Shown: in pieces, positions 1-7,832 of the stretch
How the letters are laid out: each line of letters starts with the position of its first letter
How positions within the stretch are numbered: position 1 is the first letter of the stretch
Position numbers and translations under genes: made by a program
The notes under the pieces: generated by a model
Databases searched by the model: none
What the model was told of the DNA's origin: nothing
Seen by the model: the letters and a program-made list of their open reading frames with translations, nothing else
DNA from: GCA-2737725 sp965229355
GTDB taxonomy: Bacteria > Pseudomonadota > Alphaproteobacteria > Rhodospirillales > Rhodospirillaceae
NCBI GenBank assembly: GCA_965229355.1
Contig: OZ245869.1
Location: 682,001 to 746,000, forward strand
DNA length: 64,000 nucleotides
Direction of reading: 5' to 3'

Positions 1-416
1 TCGTTGGCTATTGCGGTGTGTATCAAATCTTCACCGGCTTTCAGTTGCTGCTACGCCCCGATGATATTTTAACCCACTTGGGCCTGCCCACCGGTAACGC
101 CATGACGTATTGGACGGCTTCCATCTACCTGGGCGGCGCATTCATGGCGGCCTTGGCGATCTGGTATCGGGGGAGTTACCTCTTGGCACCGGTTGTGACG
201 TGGTCGATCTATTTTGCGGGCGCAAATTTCGCTCATTTTTATACGCTGCAACTGAATGGCGCGACGTTAACGCCAACCCTGATTGGCTTTGTATTCGCCA
301 GCCATGGCCTGATTTCGGTGATCTTAGTAGCCATGTGGGTCAGTTATGTACGGGCCACGCGCCTGCGCTTAAGAAGATCAACCGACAGACAGTCTGAAAA
401 CGATAGCAACGCTTAG
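1..416 (+). CDS. Multi-pass membrane protein, 5' end cut off by the window
   Basis: The frame is open from base 3 to the stop at 414-416, so the true start probably lies before the window; an internal GTG at 18 is the first start codon seen. The visible 137 residues form about four hydrophobic helices joined by short loops, followed by an Arg-rich then acidic polar tail, which suits a small inner-membrane protein with a cytoplasmic C-terminus. I recognise no catalytic motif. The helix count and size recall small DUF4345-like integral membrane proteins, but that is only a resemblance and I assign no function. The next gene is more than 300 bases away, so it probably ends its own transcript. 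Confidence 0.6.
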   Translation, partial: VGYCGVYQIFTGFQLLLRPDDILTHLGLPTGNAMTYWTASIYLGGAFMAALAIWYRGSYLLAPVVTWSIYFAGANFAHFYTLQLNGATLTPTLIGFVFASHGLISVILVAMWVSYVRATRLRLRRSTDRQSENDSNA

Positions 417-742
417 AGATTTGCTGTCGCCACAGCTTTCACCCGTAGCGTCCAATACCGACATATCTGACAAAACAACCGGCCCCAACGGCAAGTTGAT
501 AGCCGCAGAATCCCAAGCTTTTTGTGTGCTTATGCGTATCAGTAGGTCTTATTTATATGACAACCAGTCGGCTATGCCGCCCGATTCTATATCCGTTGGG
601 TCATATGCCACATTTGGGGGAATCTGATACTGATAGGCCCACGAGGGAGATGCCATGCCGTGCTGAGGGGTCAATATGAAGACCTTCACAAGAGCACCAC
701 CGGCATTAGCAATTGATTTGAGTGATGAGTTGAGTGGGTTTT
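417..742. other. Intergenic stretch, no gene recognised
   Basis: This 326-base gap separates the truncated membrane protein from the next gene. A 68-codon TTG-started frame at 421-627 is present, but it has no Shine-Dalgarno sequence, no recognisable content and ordinary non-coding composition, so I do not call it. I see no strong terminator hairpin. The last 100 bases presumably hold the promoter of the gene at 743, but no convincing -35/-10 pair stands out. Confidence 0.5.
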
Positions 743-1315
743 ATGGCTACCGATATTTCCAATGATGATTGTAAAGAGTTGCACGACTGGCGCGTCAAAA
801 TCGCCGGGACGCTGATCAATCCCGATACACTCTTGGCAACAGATTATATGAACCACTTCAACGAAGTGGTGATGTTGATTGAAATGTTGCCGGACATGCC
901 GGATATGCTGCCGGATTGCGAAGGCTGGAAAACCAAAACCTACGCGCAACATTTCCTCGACAGCAAACTCGACTACGGCCCATTAGCGGCACAAGCCTAT
1001 GATCATGCGCCGCTGGATATTATCGGCCCCTTCGAACTCACCGTCGCACAACTGAATGCGGTGATCGCCCTGACGATCAAGCGTGCCGCGAATGCCATTG
1101 CGAGCAACGATCCCCATCAAACGCGCTTTGCGGTCGACGCTGGGGTTTCAACGTTGCGCAAACTCAGCGAAACACTGGGCGGCATTATTAATGGATCACA
1201 ACAAACCGTAGACCAAGAACACATCGACGCCATGATGGCGGGTAGTGGTATTTCCACATCCGTTGTGTCGACCGGCGGTAGCAGCCAAGCGGATATTGAT
1301 AGTTTATTTGACTAG
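743..1315 (+). CDS. Hypothetical protein with a FliM-like acidic C-terminal tail
   Basis: This is a 190-residue soluble protein of unknown function. I prefer ATG 743 to the in-frame GTG at 734 because the protein then starts with a plain polar N-terminus. Residues 1-150 look helical, with a conserved-looking acidic and aromatic first half, no signal peptide and no membrane helix. The last residues, after a Gly/Ser-rich linker, are SQADIDSLFD. This resembles the short SQ-[DE]-IDAL-[LF] peptide at the N-terminus of FliM and in some chemotaxis and c-di-GMP proteins, where in FliM it binds CheY-P. That suggests, but does not prove, a docking peptide. No flagellar or chemotaxis gene is nearby. Confidence 0.65.
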   Translation: MATDISNDDCKELHDWRVKIAGTLINPDTLLATDYMNHFNEVVMLIEMLPDMPDMLPDCEGWKTKTYAQHFLDSKLDYGPLAAQAYDHAPLDIIGPFELTVAQLNAVIALTIKRAANAIASNDPHQTRFAVDAGVSTLRKLSETLGGIINGSQQTVDQEHIDAMMAGSGISTSVVSTGGSSQADIDSLFD

Positions 1316-1437
1316 CTCGAAGTTCAACGGTCCATTTCTTGCTGGCCTATATCTGTTACAGTCATTCACGAGCCATTCAGATTGAGAAGCCCATAAAGTA
1401 TTTAACGGCATCAGGCGTTTGTTTGCATTTATCAGCA

Positions 1438-3399
1438 ATGGGTACCATTACCAGTATATTGCGCCTGCCCCGCCAGCGGTTCTGGCTGATCTGCGTTTTC
1501 ATTTTCGTCGCCGCTGAGTGCTCAGACCGCATTGCCCTTTACACAATGGCTGCGAGCAGCGAGGTACGGGTTTCACTACACTCGCTTTTGGCGTTTCCGA
1601 TTGGCCTGTTGAATGACTTGGCCATCGGCCTTGTCCTCGGTCTGCCCTTTTTGCTTGCGCTGCACATCGGCGCGAAGTTTTGGGCCTCGCGCACTGGCGC
1701 GGTGATTGCGCATAGCATTCTCATTGCATTGTTAAGTATTCCTGTTGTTGACCAGATTGCCGATATTTTCTTTTGGCGCGATTTTGATAGCCGCTTCAAT
1801 TCCATCGCCGTCAATTACCTTATTTTTCCGCGCGAGGTGATTGGGACAATCAATGAATCATTCGACATTCGAATTCTGTTAGCGGTGCCGCTTTGCGTTG
1901 GCATTGCGTACATTCTTTTACGCAAATCATTCAACGCGGCCCTGCACTCAGCCCTACAACCACAAGAAACGCTCCGTACATCATATGTGCTTGCCGCACC
2001 GATCGTGCTGGCTTTTGTGTGCGTTGCGCTGGGACCTTTGTCACTGGGCAGTGACCGGACCGTAAATGAAATTGCCGCCAATGGAACCGAGCGCTTTCTG
2101 AATGCGGCCCTCACGAACGACCAAGCGTTCGACGGCTTATATAGCGCGATGGACGACAAGACTGCGATTGAATTGGTACGCAAGCAAGTCGCGCAAGACA
2201 ACACAACATTCATCGACAGCACAAACACCCGCAGCATCTTGCGCCATGTTGAGGGCGCAGCATTGCCCAAAAAACTAAACGTCGTACTGGTGCTGGAAGA
2301 GTCCTTCGGCAGCGTTTATGTCGACAGTCTCGACAATAAGGGACAAACACCGACATCTCCCGCTCTAGACCGTTTGGCATCGGATGGCTTGTTTTTCACA
2401 AACATCTACGCCACCGGCAATCGCACGGTAAATGCGCTTGAAGCTGTACTGACTTCATTCCCGCCCATTCCCGGCATTTCAACAGCGCGCCGCCCAGGCT
2501 CAGAAGGCATGTATTCTCTGCCCGCGCTGTTGCATCAACACGGATACAACACAGCCTTCCTTTATGGCGGCCGCAAAGTCTTCGACAACATGGGCACATT
2601 CTGGCGCGGGATCGGCTTTGATGCGGTGTGGGACCAGAACGACATTCAGAATGCCGATTTCAAAACGATCTGGGGCGTTGCTGACGAGTACCTTTTTAAA
2701 GAAGCGATTACGCGGCTCGATCAACATGCCGCTACACCAGACAATGCAACGCAGCCCTTTTTTCTTTCCTTATTAACCGTGTCGAACCATCGCCCTTATC
2801 TGTATCCCGCAGGGCGTATCGACAAAGACCCGCAAGAAAAACAGCGCTACAACTCGGCGGCCTATGCCGATTGGGCCTTCGGAGATTTTATTGCGCAAGC
2901 CCGCGAGAAGCCCTGGTTCTCTAACACTGTGTTTATTTTCATTGGCGATCACGGCCCCCGCGTCTTCGGAGCGGCATTAGTGCCGGTACAGTCTTATCGT
3001 GTGCCGCTGCTGTTTTATTCACCTGGCAATATCGGGGCTGAACGCAATGAAACATTGGGCTCAAGCATTGATCTCGCCCCGACACTGATGGGCTTATTGG
3101 GCCTGTCCTACGACAGCCCGTTTTTTGGCTCGGATTTACGCCGCGTCCCTGAACATGCCGGGCCTGAACATGGGGGGCGCGTACTTATGCAGCACAATTT
3201 CTCGATTGCGTATGGCGACGGCGAGAATGTTGCGATTATTTCGCCAGGCCTACACGACACCGGCTACACGATGCGACCAGGCCCATTTGAGCTTACGCCG
3301 GTGCCCAACCCCGATGCCAGCGCGCGACAGAACGTCATCGCCATAACACAAACCGCGCACCGCCTGTTCTATGCGCACCAGTATCATCGCCAGCCTTAG
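1438..3399 (+). CDS. LtaS-type sulfatase / phosphoglycerol transferase family membrane protein
   Basis: The protein has 653 residues from ATG 1438; an upstream TTG at 1339 adds 33 residues of non-membrane sequence and is less likely. About five hydrophobic helices occupy the first 220 residues, followed by a large periplasmic alkaline-phosphatase-superfamily domain from about 275. Family landmarks are visible: a metal-binding acidic pair (E287/E288) in LVLEESFG, a nucleophile Thr near 330 in GNRTVNALEA, and the metal ligands in GDHG at 503-506. In Gram-positives LtaS polymerises lipoteichoic acid; proteobacterial relatives such as OpgB transfer phosphoglycerol or phosphoethanolamine to glycans or lipids. 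The exact substrate here is unknown. The gene stands alone, convergent with the FAD oxidase at 3409. Confidence 0.85.
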   Translation: MGTITSILRLPRQRFWLICVFIFVAAECSDRIALYTMAASSEVRVSLHSLLAFPIGLLNDLAIGLVLGLPFLLALHIGAKFWASRTGAVIAHSILIALLSIPVVDQIADIFFWRDFDSRFNSIAVNYLIFPREVIGTINESFDIRILLAVPLCVGIAYILLRKSFNAALHSALQPQETLRTSYVLAAPIVLAFVCVALGPLSLGSDRTVNEIAANGTERFLNAALTNDQAFDGLYSAMDDKTAIELVRKQVAQDNTTFIDSTNTRSILRHVEGAALPKKLNVVLVLEESFGSVYVDSLDNKGQTPTSPALDRLASDGLFFTNIYATGNRTVNALEAVLTSFPPIPGISTARRPGSEGMYSLPALLHQHGYNTAFLYGGRKVFDNMGTFWRGIGFDAVWDQNDIQNADFKTIWGVADEYLFKEAITRLDQHAATPDNATQPFFLSLLTVSNHRPYLYPAGRIDKDPQEKQRYNSAAYADWAFGDFIAQAREKPWFSNTVFIFIGDHGPRVFGAALVPVQSYRVPLLFYSPGNIGAERNETLGSSIDLAPTLMGLLGLSYDSPFFGSDLRRVPEHAGPEHGGRVLMQHNFSIAYGDGENVAIISPGLHDTGYTMRPGPFELTPVPNPDASARQNVIAITQTAHRLFYAHQYHRQP

Positions 3400-3408
3400 A
3401 ACGAGCGC

Positions 3409-5037
3409 TTACAGCTTTAAAGCGCCCGGATTGACCACACGGCCAGGGTCAACAACGCCCTTTATTTTTTGAAGCAGCGACCAAGCTTCTGGTTTCAGCG
3501 CTTTGTCATAAAGATAGAACTTGCCCAGCTGCAAGCTAACCGCACCCTCTTGCACAAACAACGCTGCCAGCTCTTCGCGCATTTGCAGCACAGTGGCGCG
3601 CGCGCCTTCATCAGCAGCGTGCGTAGGCAAGCGGCCCAAATGTTCAGGGCGCATGACCTTGCTGTACATCTTCAATTGCGCATCAGGCCAGAAGAATACG
3701 GGCTCGATCAGGAAGCCATAGTTTCCGACTGTCACCAACAAGAAGCCTGTACGGATATTGTATTTGGTCTTCAGTGTTTCGTAGCGCGCATACAGCGCTT
3801 GCACTTTTTCCAAAATGCTGGCGGCCTGACTGTGCGGCACGATGCAATGCACCGGCACCCAACGCTCGCCCTGGGGGCCCAGAATAGAATCGGGCGGCAC
3901 AAACGGATCGGCGTGGACAATGCGGGTAATGGATGCCGGCATCGGGTCACCACCCGCAGCCTTACAAATATCGCGCGCTTTCTTGAACAGCGCATTCACA
4001 CCTTCGGCGGTTTTATCTTCAATCGCCACATGCATGCCGTAAGGCACGTTTTTCAAATAGCCCCGGCCTGCCAACGCAACCTTGATGCCATCGATGATGC
4101 CGCCGTTCTCGATCACCTTGAACAGCGTGGCTAAGTCTTCTTTCAAGCTGCGCTTGGCTTCGACCGCACGGGCTGACTGCTGGCCCGCATCGAACCCCAT
4201 GGCTTCAGCGGCAATGCCTTCGCGCGATAAACCCGACAACGCAGCGGCCATTTGGGCAGCGGTTTTAAAACCGTAGGCAATATGTTTGCGGTGCTCGGTG
4301 CGGCGTATCAAGCGCAAGGTCGCCACAGCCTTCATACCCATCGCCCCGGCATCGGCCAGGAACAAACCCATCATGTCCGGGCCATAGTGCTTCATGAACG
4401 GCTTGCCGTTTTGAATGGCATGCGCCCCTAACGGCTCAACCGTGCCATCGCCTAAGACTACAGTTAAGCCAATGCATTGCTCGACCGCAGAACCATATAA
4501 GCCAGATCCGAAGAAGATGGAGTTCTGCGAGAGTGCGCCCCCCACCACGGCTTTCGCACCTGACAATGGGCCCCAATAGGGCGTGCGTAAATTCTTGGCT
4601 TTTAGCGCGTCGTTCAATTCCGCCCAGGTGCAACCGCATTCGACGGTCACGTACATATCGGTTTCGTTGATCTCGACGATTTTGTTGAGGCGGCGCATAT
4701 CGATGGTCACCGAAGCGCTGCGCGTATGCAGGTAGCCATCGGTATAGCTCATACCACCGCCGCGTGGCACCAACGCGATACCGTTGCGGTTACAGATGGC
4801 AGCCACACGGCTTAATTCATCTACGTTCGCGGGCGCGACGGCCGCTAAAGGTGTTTCCAAACTGCGGAAGGTATCTTCAGCATAGAACAGGCGGTCTTCA
4901 TCACTGGCTTTCACATAATCAGCCCCCACCACTTGGCGTAATTGGTCGACAAGCCCGCTGTGCGCGCCCAAAGCCGCAGGTGGTTTCGGGGCTCCGGCCG
5001 GAGCGGTGACAGATACAGCGCGTGATGGATCAGACAT
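3409..5037 (-). CDS. FAD-binding oxidoreductase, VAO/PCMH (GlcD-like) family
   Basis: The protein has 542 residues, starting at ATG 5037 (reverse strand) behind an AGGCGAAG-like ribosome site; the longer frame to 5103 lacks one. The N-terminal half is the PCMH-type FAD domain: VPRGGGMSYTDGY around 110-125 binds the FAD pyrophosphate, and WGPLSGAKAVVGG follows. The C-terminal half is the FAD-linked oxidase cap, closing with the typical DPGRVVNPGALKL. Relatives oxidise 2-hydroxyacids, phenolic alcohols (vanillyl alcohol, p-cresol) or other small alcohols. No cytochrome subunit and no signal peptide are seen, so it is probably cytoplasmic. The substrate is not readable. It lies in a region rich in aromatic-type oxidoreductases, which favours a catabolic role. 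Confidence 0.85.
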   Translation of the reverse strand: MSDPSRAVSVTAPAGAPKPPAALGAHSGLVDQLRQVVGADYVKASDEDRLFYAEDTFRSLETPLAAVAPANVDELSRVAAICNRNGIALVPRGGGMSYTDGYLHTRSASVTIDMRRLNKIVEINETDMYVTVECGCTWAELNDALKAKNLRTPYWGPLSGAKAVVGGALSQNSIFFGSGLYGSAVEQCIGLTVVLGDGTVEPLGAHAIQNGKPFMKHYGPDMMGLFLADAGAMGMKAVATLRLIRRTEHRKHIAYGFKTAAQMAAALSGLSREGIAAEAMGFDAGQQSARAVEAKRSLKEDLATLFKVIENGGIIDGIKVALAGRGYLKNVPYGMHVAIEDKTAEGVNALFKKARDICKAAGGDPMPASITRIVHADPFVPPDSILGPQGERWVPVHCIVPHSQAASILEKVQALYARYETLKTKYNIRTGFLLVTVGNYGFLIEPVFFWPDAQLKMYSKVMRPEHLGRLPTHAADEGARATVLQMREELAALFVQEGAVSLQLGKFYLYDKALKPEAWSLLQKIKGVVDPGRVVNPGALKL

Positions 5038-5282
5038 GAAAGCTTCGCCTCTGATAAAATATCTCGGATTTGTTATGTCGTGATGACGGGTTGGTTTCCA
5101 CACATTTCACAGTTGCACTGCACCATGCGAGCAGCGGCGGTTTTTCCACGCGTTTCACGCAAGCCCCCGGCACGCGCCTGCTCCGGTCCTGCATAAGCAG
5201 GCGGTCTGCCCAATGATGCGTTGCATCGCGATTCATTTTTTGTTCTGATAGCACCACCTAATAGGTGTAGAGCAAGGGACCG

Positions 5283-5486
5283 ATGAACAAGGCCTTTATG
5301 CTGACGATGATGCGCTCATTGGTTTTCGGACTATGCGCCTTCGTACTTATTACATTATCCCGAATCAAAATCTCATCGGCATGGGATGTGGCAGGCTTTG
5401 TACTGGGGGCCACTGTGTTGTGGTACTTGATTGAAGTCGTCGTGCTGAAAGCCGTCTTCAATAAAAAGAAGAACCCGCGCAGTTAA
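5283..5486 (+). CDS. Small two-helix membrane protein
   Basis: This is a 67-residue protein with ATG at 5283 preceded by AAGGGA. Two hydrophobic helices (about residues 7-25 and 34-55) are separated by a short basic loop (SRIK), and the protein ends in a very basic tail, KKKNPRS, giving a hairpin topology with both ends probably cytoplasmic. No family recognised. Its stop overlaps the stop of the convergent flavin monooxygenase by 3 bases. A reverse-strand frame of similar length covers the same bases, but the ribosome site and membrane-protein pattern favour this strand. Confidence 0.6.
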   Translation: MNKAFMLTMMRSLVFGLCAFVLITLSRIKISSAWDVAGFVLGATVLWYLIEVVVLKAVFNKKKNPRS

Positions 5487-6742
5487 AGCGTATTAGGCGC
5501 ACCCAGCGGATCGGTATAGCCCGCACTTTGCAAGCGATAGCGTCGCAGCATTTCAGGGTGATCGTTGATCATCTTCATCGCCGCAGCACTGCGCGCAATG
5601 ACAGCAGGATCAAGACTATCCATCTCTTCACCGCGCGCATGGTTGTCGGCCAATATCTTATCGATGGCCGGTTTTACAGCGCTTTCGTAAGTCTTTAAGC
5701 GGCGCGTGACGGTTTCAGGATTGGCCATATCAGCCACATCCGGCAGCACATTCATCAGCTTCGCAATACAGCGAATGGCGACATTCATGCCCTGCCCACG
5801 CGCCGGGTGCATAGCGTGACACGCATCACCGACTAAAACTGTGTTTCCGTGCACCCACGTTGAGGTGTTGATCAACTTCACCGGATAGAAGCCACCCAAC
5901 TCTGCTTCAATATGCGAAAGCTGTGGCGCACGTTCGATGATCGCGTTCTTACGCAGCTTCGGTGTGGCAGTTTTCCAGAACGCGATATCGCTTTTGCGGA
6001 TCGGAAAGCCGATTTTCCAACCGCCAAAGGCGCGCGGCACTTTGGTAATGGTGCCATGCGATCCCATGTAGGTAATGACGCGATTGAGCGGGTCCATCTC
6101 GGAGCGCGGAGCGAACAGAACCACCAATGGATTATCGTATTCGTGCGCTTGGGCTTCGAACTTCAAGACATCGCGAACCCTTGAGCCGCGTCCATCAGCC
6201 CCCACCACCATGCGCGGCGTGATCACAACCGCATCACCCGGCGCATAGCCATCAGGGGCGGCATGATCCTCAGGTAGCTTTAAAGTGAGCGAGCGAATAC
6301 CTTCCGGCCCCACATCAAATTCACGCGCCCGAGCTGGGCGGAATAATGTGTAGCTTGGGTTGTCTGCCGCAAGCTTTAAGAACGTCTCGCCGATCAGTTC
6401 GTGATGCAGATAAGAGTAATAAGGATGCGGGATTGGAAGATCGCTGTAATCGGATTCCAGCAGCACATCATTGGTATCGGTGTAGTAGATGGCACCATGG
6501 CGCTTTTCGGCCCCCGCGGCCCAGAACGCATTCAATGCGCCCCACTGTTCGAGGATCTCAACCACCACACACTGGAAGTGATCACCGCGCGCCGTATCTA
6601 AGGGCCGGTCGGAAAGTTCAACCTGCACCACTTTATAGCCGCGATCTCTCAAGGCGCATGCCAGCGCTGCGCCTGCAATGCCAGCACCGCTAATCAAAAT
6701 ATCACACGGCAAATTGTGGGTTTTCGCGACCATCGCCATCAT
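5483..6742 (-). CDS. FAD-dependent monooxygenase, UbiH / p-hydroxybenzoate hydroxylase type
   Basis: The protein has about 419 residues. Several ATGs lie at 6742, 6739 and 6733 with no clear ribosome site, so the first few residues are uncertain. It is a single-component class A flavoprotein monooxygenase: the N-terminal Rossmann motif is ISGAGIAGAALACAL, the central DG motif is VVGADGRGSRVRD (FAD/NADPH), and the GD motif is VLVGDACHAMHPARGQGMN, contacting FAD ribitol. Relatives hydroxylate phenolic rings or ubiquinone precursors using NAD(P)H and O2. This copy is not next to ubiquinone genes, and its neighbours are catabolic-type oxidases, so degradation of an aromatic compound is more likely than ubiquinone synthesis. 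The substrate is unknown. Confidence 0.85.
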   Translation of the reverse strand: MMAMVAKTHNLPCDILISGAGIAGAALACALRDRGYKVVQVELSDRPLDTARGDHFQCVVVEILEQWGALNAFWAAGAEKRHGAIYYTDTNDVLLESDYSDLPIPHPYYSYLHHELIGETFLKLAADNPSYTLFRPARAREFDVGPEGIRSLTLKLPEDHAAPDGYAPGDAVVITPRMVVGADGRGSRVRDVLKFEAQAHEYDNPLVVLFAPRSEMDPLNRVITYMGSHGTITKVPRAFGGWKIGFPIRKSDIAFWKTATPKLRKNAIIERAPQLSHIEAELGGFYPVKLINTSTWVHGNTVLVGDACHAMHPARGQGMNVAIRCIAKLMNVLPDVADMANPETVTRRLKTYESAVKPAIDKILADNHARGEEMDSLDPAVIARSAAAMKMINDHPEMLRRYRLQSAGYTDPLGAPNTL

Positions 6743-6843
6743 CAATACAGGTTCAAAAAACTGCGCATACCCTATCGTTTCGAGTGCGTATCGAAAAGGT
6801 AAAGCTCTTTACCGCACACGAACAACACGACATTGTGCAACCT

Positions 6844-7404
6844 ATGCTTCAACAACCCGAAACACCCGACGCTTACCAAGCCCAACAAAAGGTCGATCGC
6901 TTTCTGGCGCATTGGCGGTCATTGCCTCGCCCGCCACAGCGGATTGCACCGCATGTTCACACACTGCTTGATCACGTCGAGCCCGAACTGCAACCGAATG
7001 TCGCACTGGTCGATATCGCAAGCCCTGGCGTTCTGGCGGTACGGCTGTTTGGCACCGGTCGCGAAGCGTCATTCGGCGCCAATATCACCCACACCAATGC
7101 GCTTGATGTCTTTGAACAGCACTTGCGCGGGCCCGTATTCGAGCGCGTGACTGCGGTCGCGACACAACCGGTTGGCTGGCTGACCCAACGCATCAGCACG
7201 TCGTCACGGGGTATCGCCATGCGGTTTTTGTCACTCAGCTTGCCCCTCACTGTCGACTCGGATGCGAAGCCCTGTGTGGTCAACTTTGGGGCCACGATGG
7301 ACGTGCGGCCTAAGGATGAAATGACCCCCCGGGTGAATGCAGTCCTTGGGTGCCAATGGATTGATGTCGGCGCTGGCGTCCCCTCGCTCTCGCCCGCTTT
7401 TTAA
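6844..7404 (+). CDS. PAS_5-like single-domain protein
   Basis: The protein has 186 residues from ATG 6844; a GTG at 6784 would add 20 residues but leaves under 45 bases to the divergent monooxygenase, and neither start has a good ribosome site. The central part, with RLFGTGREASFG then a residue stretch ending NALDVF, resembles the PAS_5 family (PF07310) common in alphaproteobacteria, in which a short PAS fold follows a helical leader. There is no output domain, signal peptide or membrane helix. It could bind a small ligand or a partner protein. Divergent placement from the flavin monooxygenase may mean shared regulation, but that is inference. Confidence 0.55.
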   Translation: MLQQPETPDAYQAQQKVDRFLAHWRSLPRPPQRIAPHVHTLLDHVEPELQPNVALVDIASPGVLAVRLFGTGREASFGANITHTNALDVFEQHLRGPVFERVTAVATQPVGWLTQRISTSSRGIAMRFLSLSLPLTVDSDAKPCVVNFGATMDVRPKDEMTPRVNAVLGCQWIDVGAGVPSLSPAF

Positions 7405-7535
7405 CGAAAAATCAAAGACTTACTGAGACACCCTCAGCCCCTAAACGGGCCTGTTCTCAATCGGCAAACCCGAATTGAAGCACGACTTAATTTCGTTTGA
7501 TTGCACCATACCGCGCTGTAATGTGCGGCTACTCG

Positions 7536-7745
7536 TGGGGACGGACCAGCCAAGCCACCAACAACAAAAGTGGCAGTGATCCAGCCCGATACAAACTGGT
7601 CGTTCGGTATCGGACGGTAGGGACATTTGCCTGTCGTTAGGAGCCACGCGAGACTGTTGTGATGATGCGGTGCCCACTTTTGGTGTCGCAAAACCGTTAG
7701 GATCGGAAACGGATAAGGTTCGATCGGGCTCCAATAACAGGAGGT
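7536..7745. ncRNA. Candidate structured RNA in a 428-base convergent gap
   Basis: The whole gap 7405-7832 lies between the ends of two convergent genes, so it needs no promoter or leader, yet it is long and contains nested complementary segments. These are GCCAC 7554-7558 with GTGGC 7570-7574; CCGATAC 7586-7592 with GTATCGG 7607-7613; CCTGT/GGAGCC 7630-7645 with GGCTCC/ACAGG 7727-7741; and CCGTT with AACGG inside that arm. CTGGTC (7596-7601), in the loop of the second hairpin, can pair with GACCAG (7544-7549), a potential pseudoknot. It lacks the signatures I know for RNase P, tmRNA, SRP or 6S RNA. Two overlapping reverse frames of 120-128 codons have no protein-like content. Strand and ends are undetermined. 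The rest of the gap shows only a CTGAG/CTCAG hairpin at 7423-7436. Confidence 0.25.
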
Positions 7746-7775
7746 CGGGCCACAACGGACAGAGACAGAACGAAT

Positions 7776-7818
7776 AAAAAAATGCGAGAAAGCGCCCAGC
7801 CAAAAGCTGGGCGCTTTC
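7776..7818 (-). terminator. Intrinsic terminator of the PQQ dehydrogenase gene
   Basis: A perfect 13-base stem (7788-7800 with 7806-7818) closes a five-base loop. Read on the reverse strand it is followed, after a short spacer, by seven T residues (A-run at 7776-7782). It lies 15 bases after the stop of the gene at 7833-9764. A weaker T-rich stretch on the forward side could make it bidirectional. Confidence 0.8.
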
Positions 7819-7832
7819 ATTTTCAGATGCGG

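Noticed and set aside
421..627. Possible 68-residue protein after the truncated membrane gene
   Set aside because: TTG start, no ribosome site, no recognisable content.
3469..4134. Long forward frame (221 codons) inside the FAD oxidase gene
   Set aside because: It is the antisense of a clear VAO-family gene; such shadows are common with this codon usage.
5258..5461. Reverse-strand 67-codon frame opposite the small membrane protein
   Set aside because: The forward strand has the better ribosome site and a two-helix membrane pattern; both are unlikely to be real.
7434..7820. Two overlapping reverse-strand frames of 128 and 120 codons in the convergent gap
   Set aside because: They lie in two different frames over the same bases, have no ribosome site and no protein-like pattern; the hairpins explain the region better.
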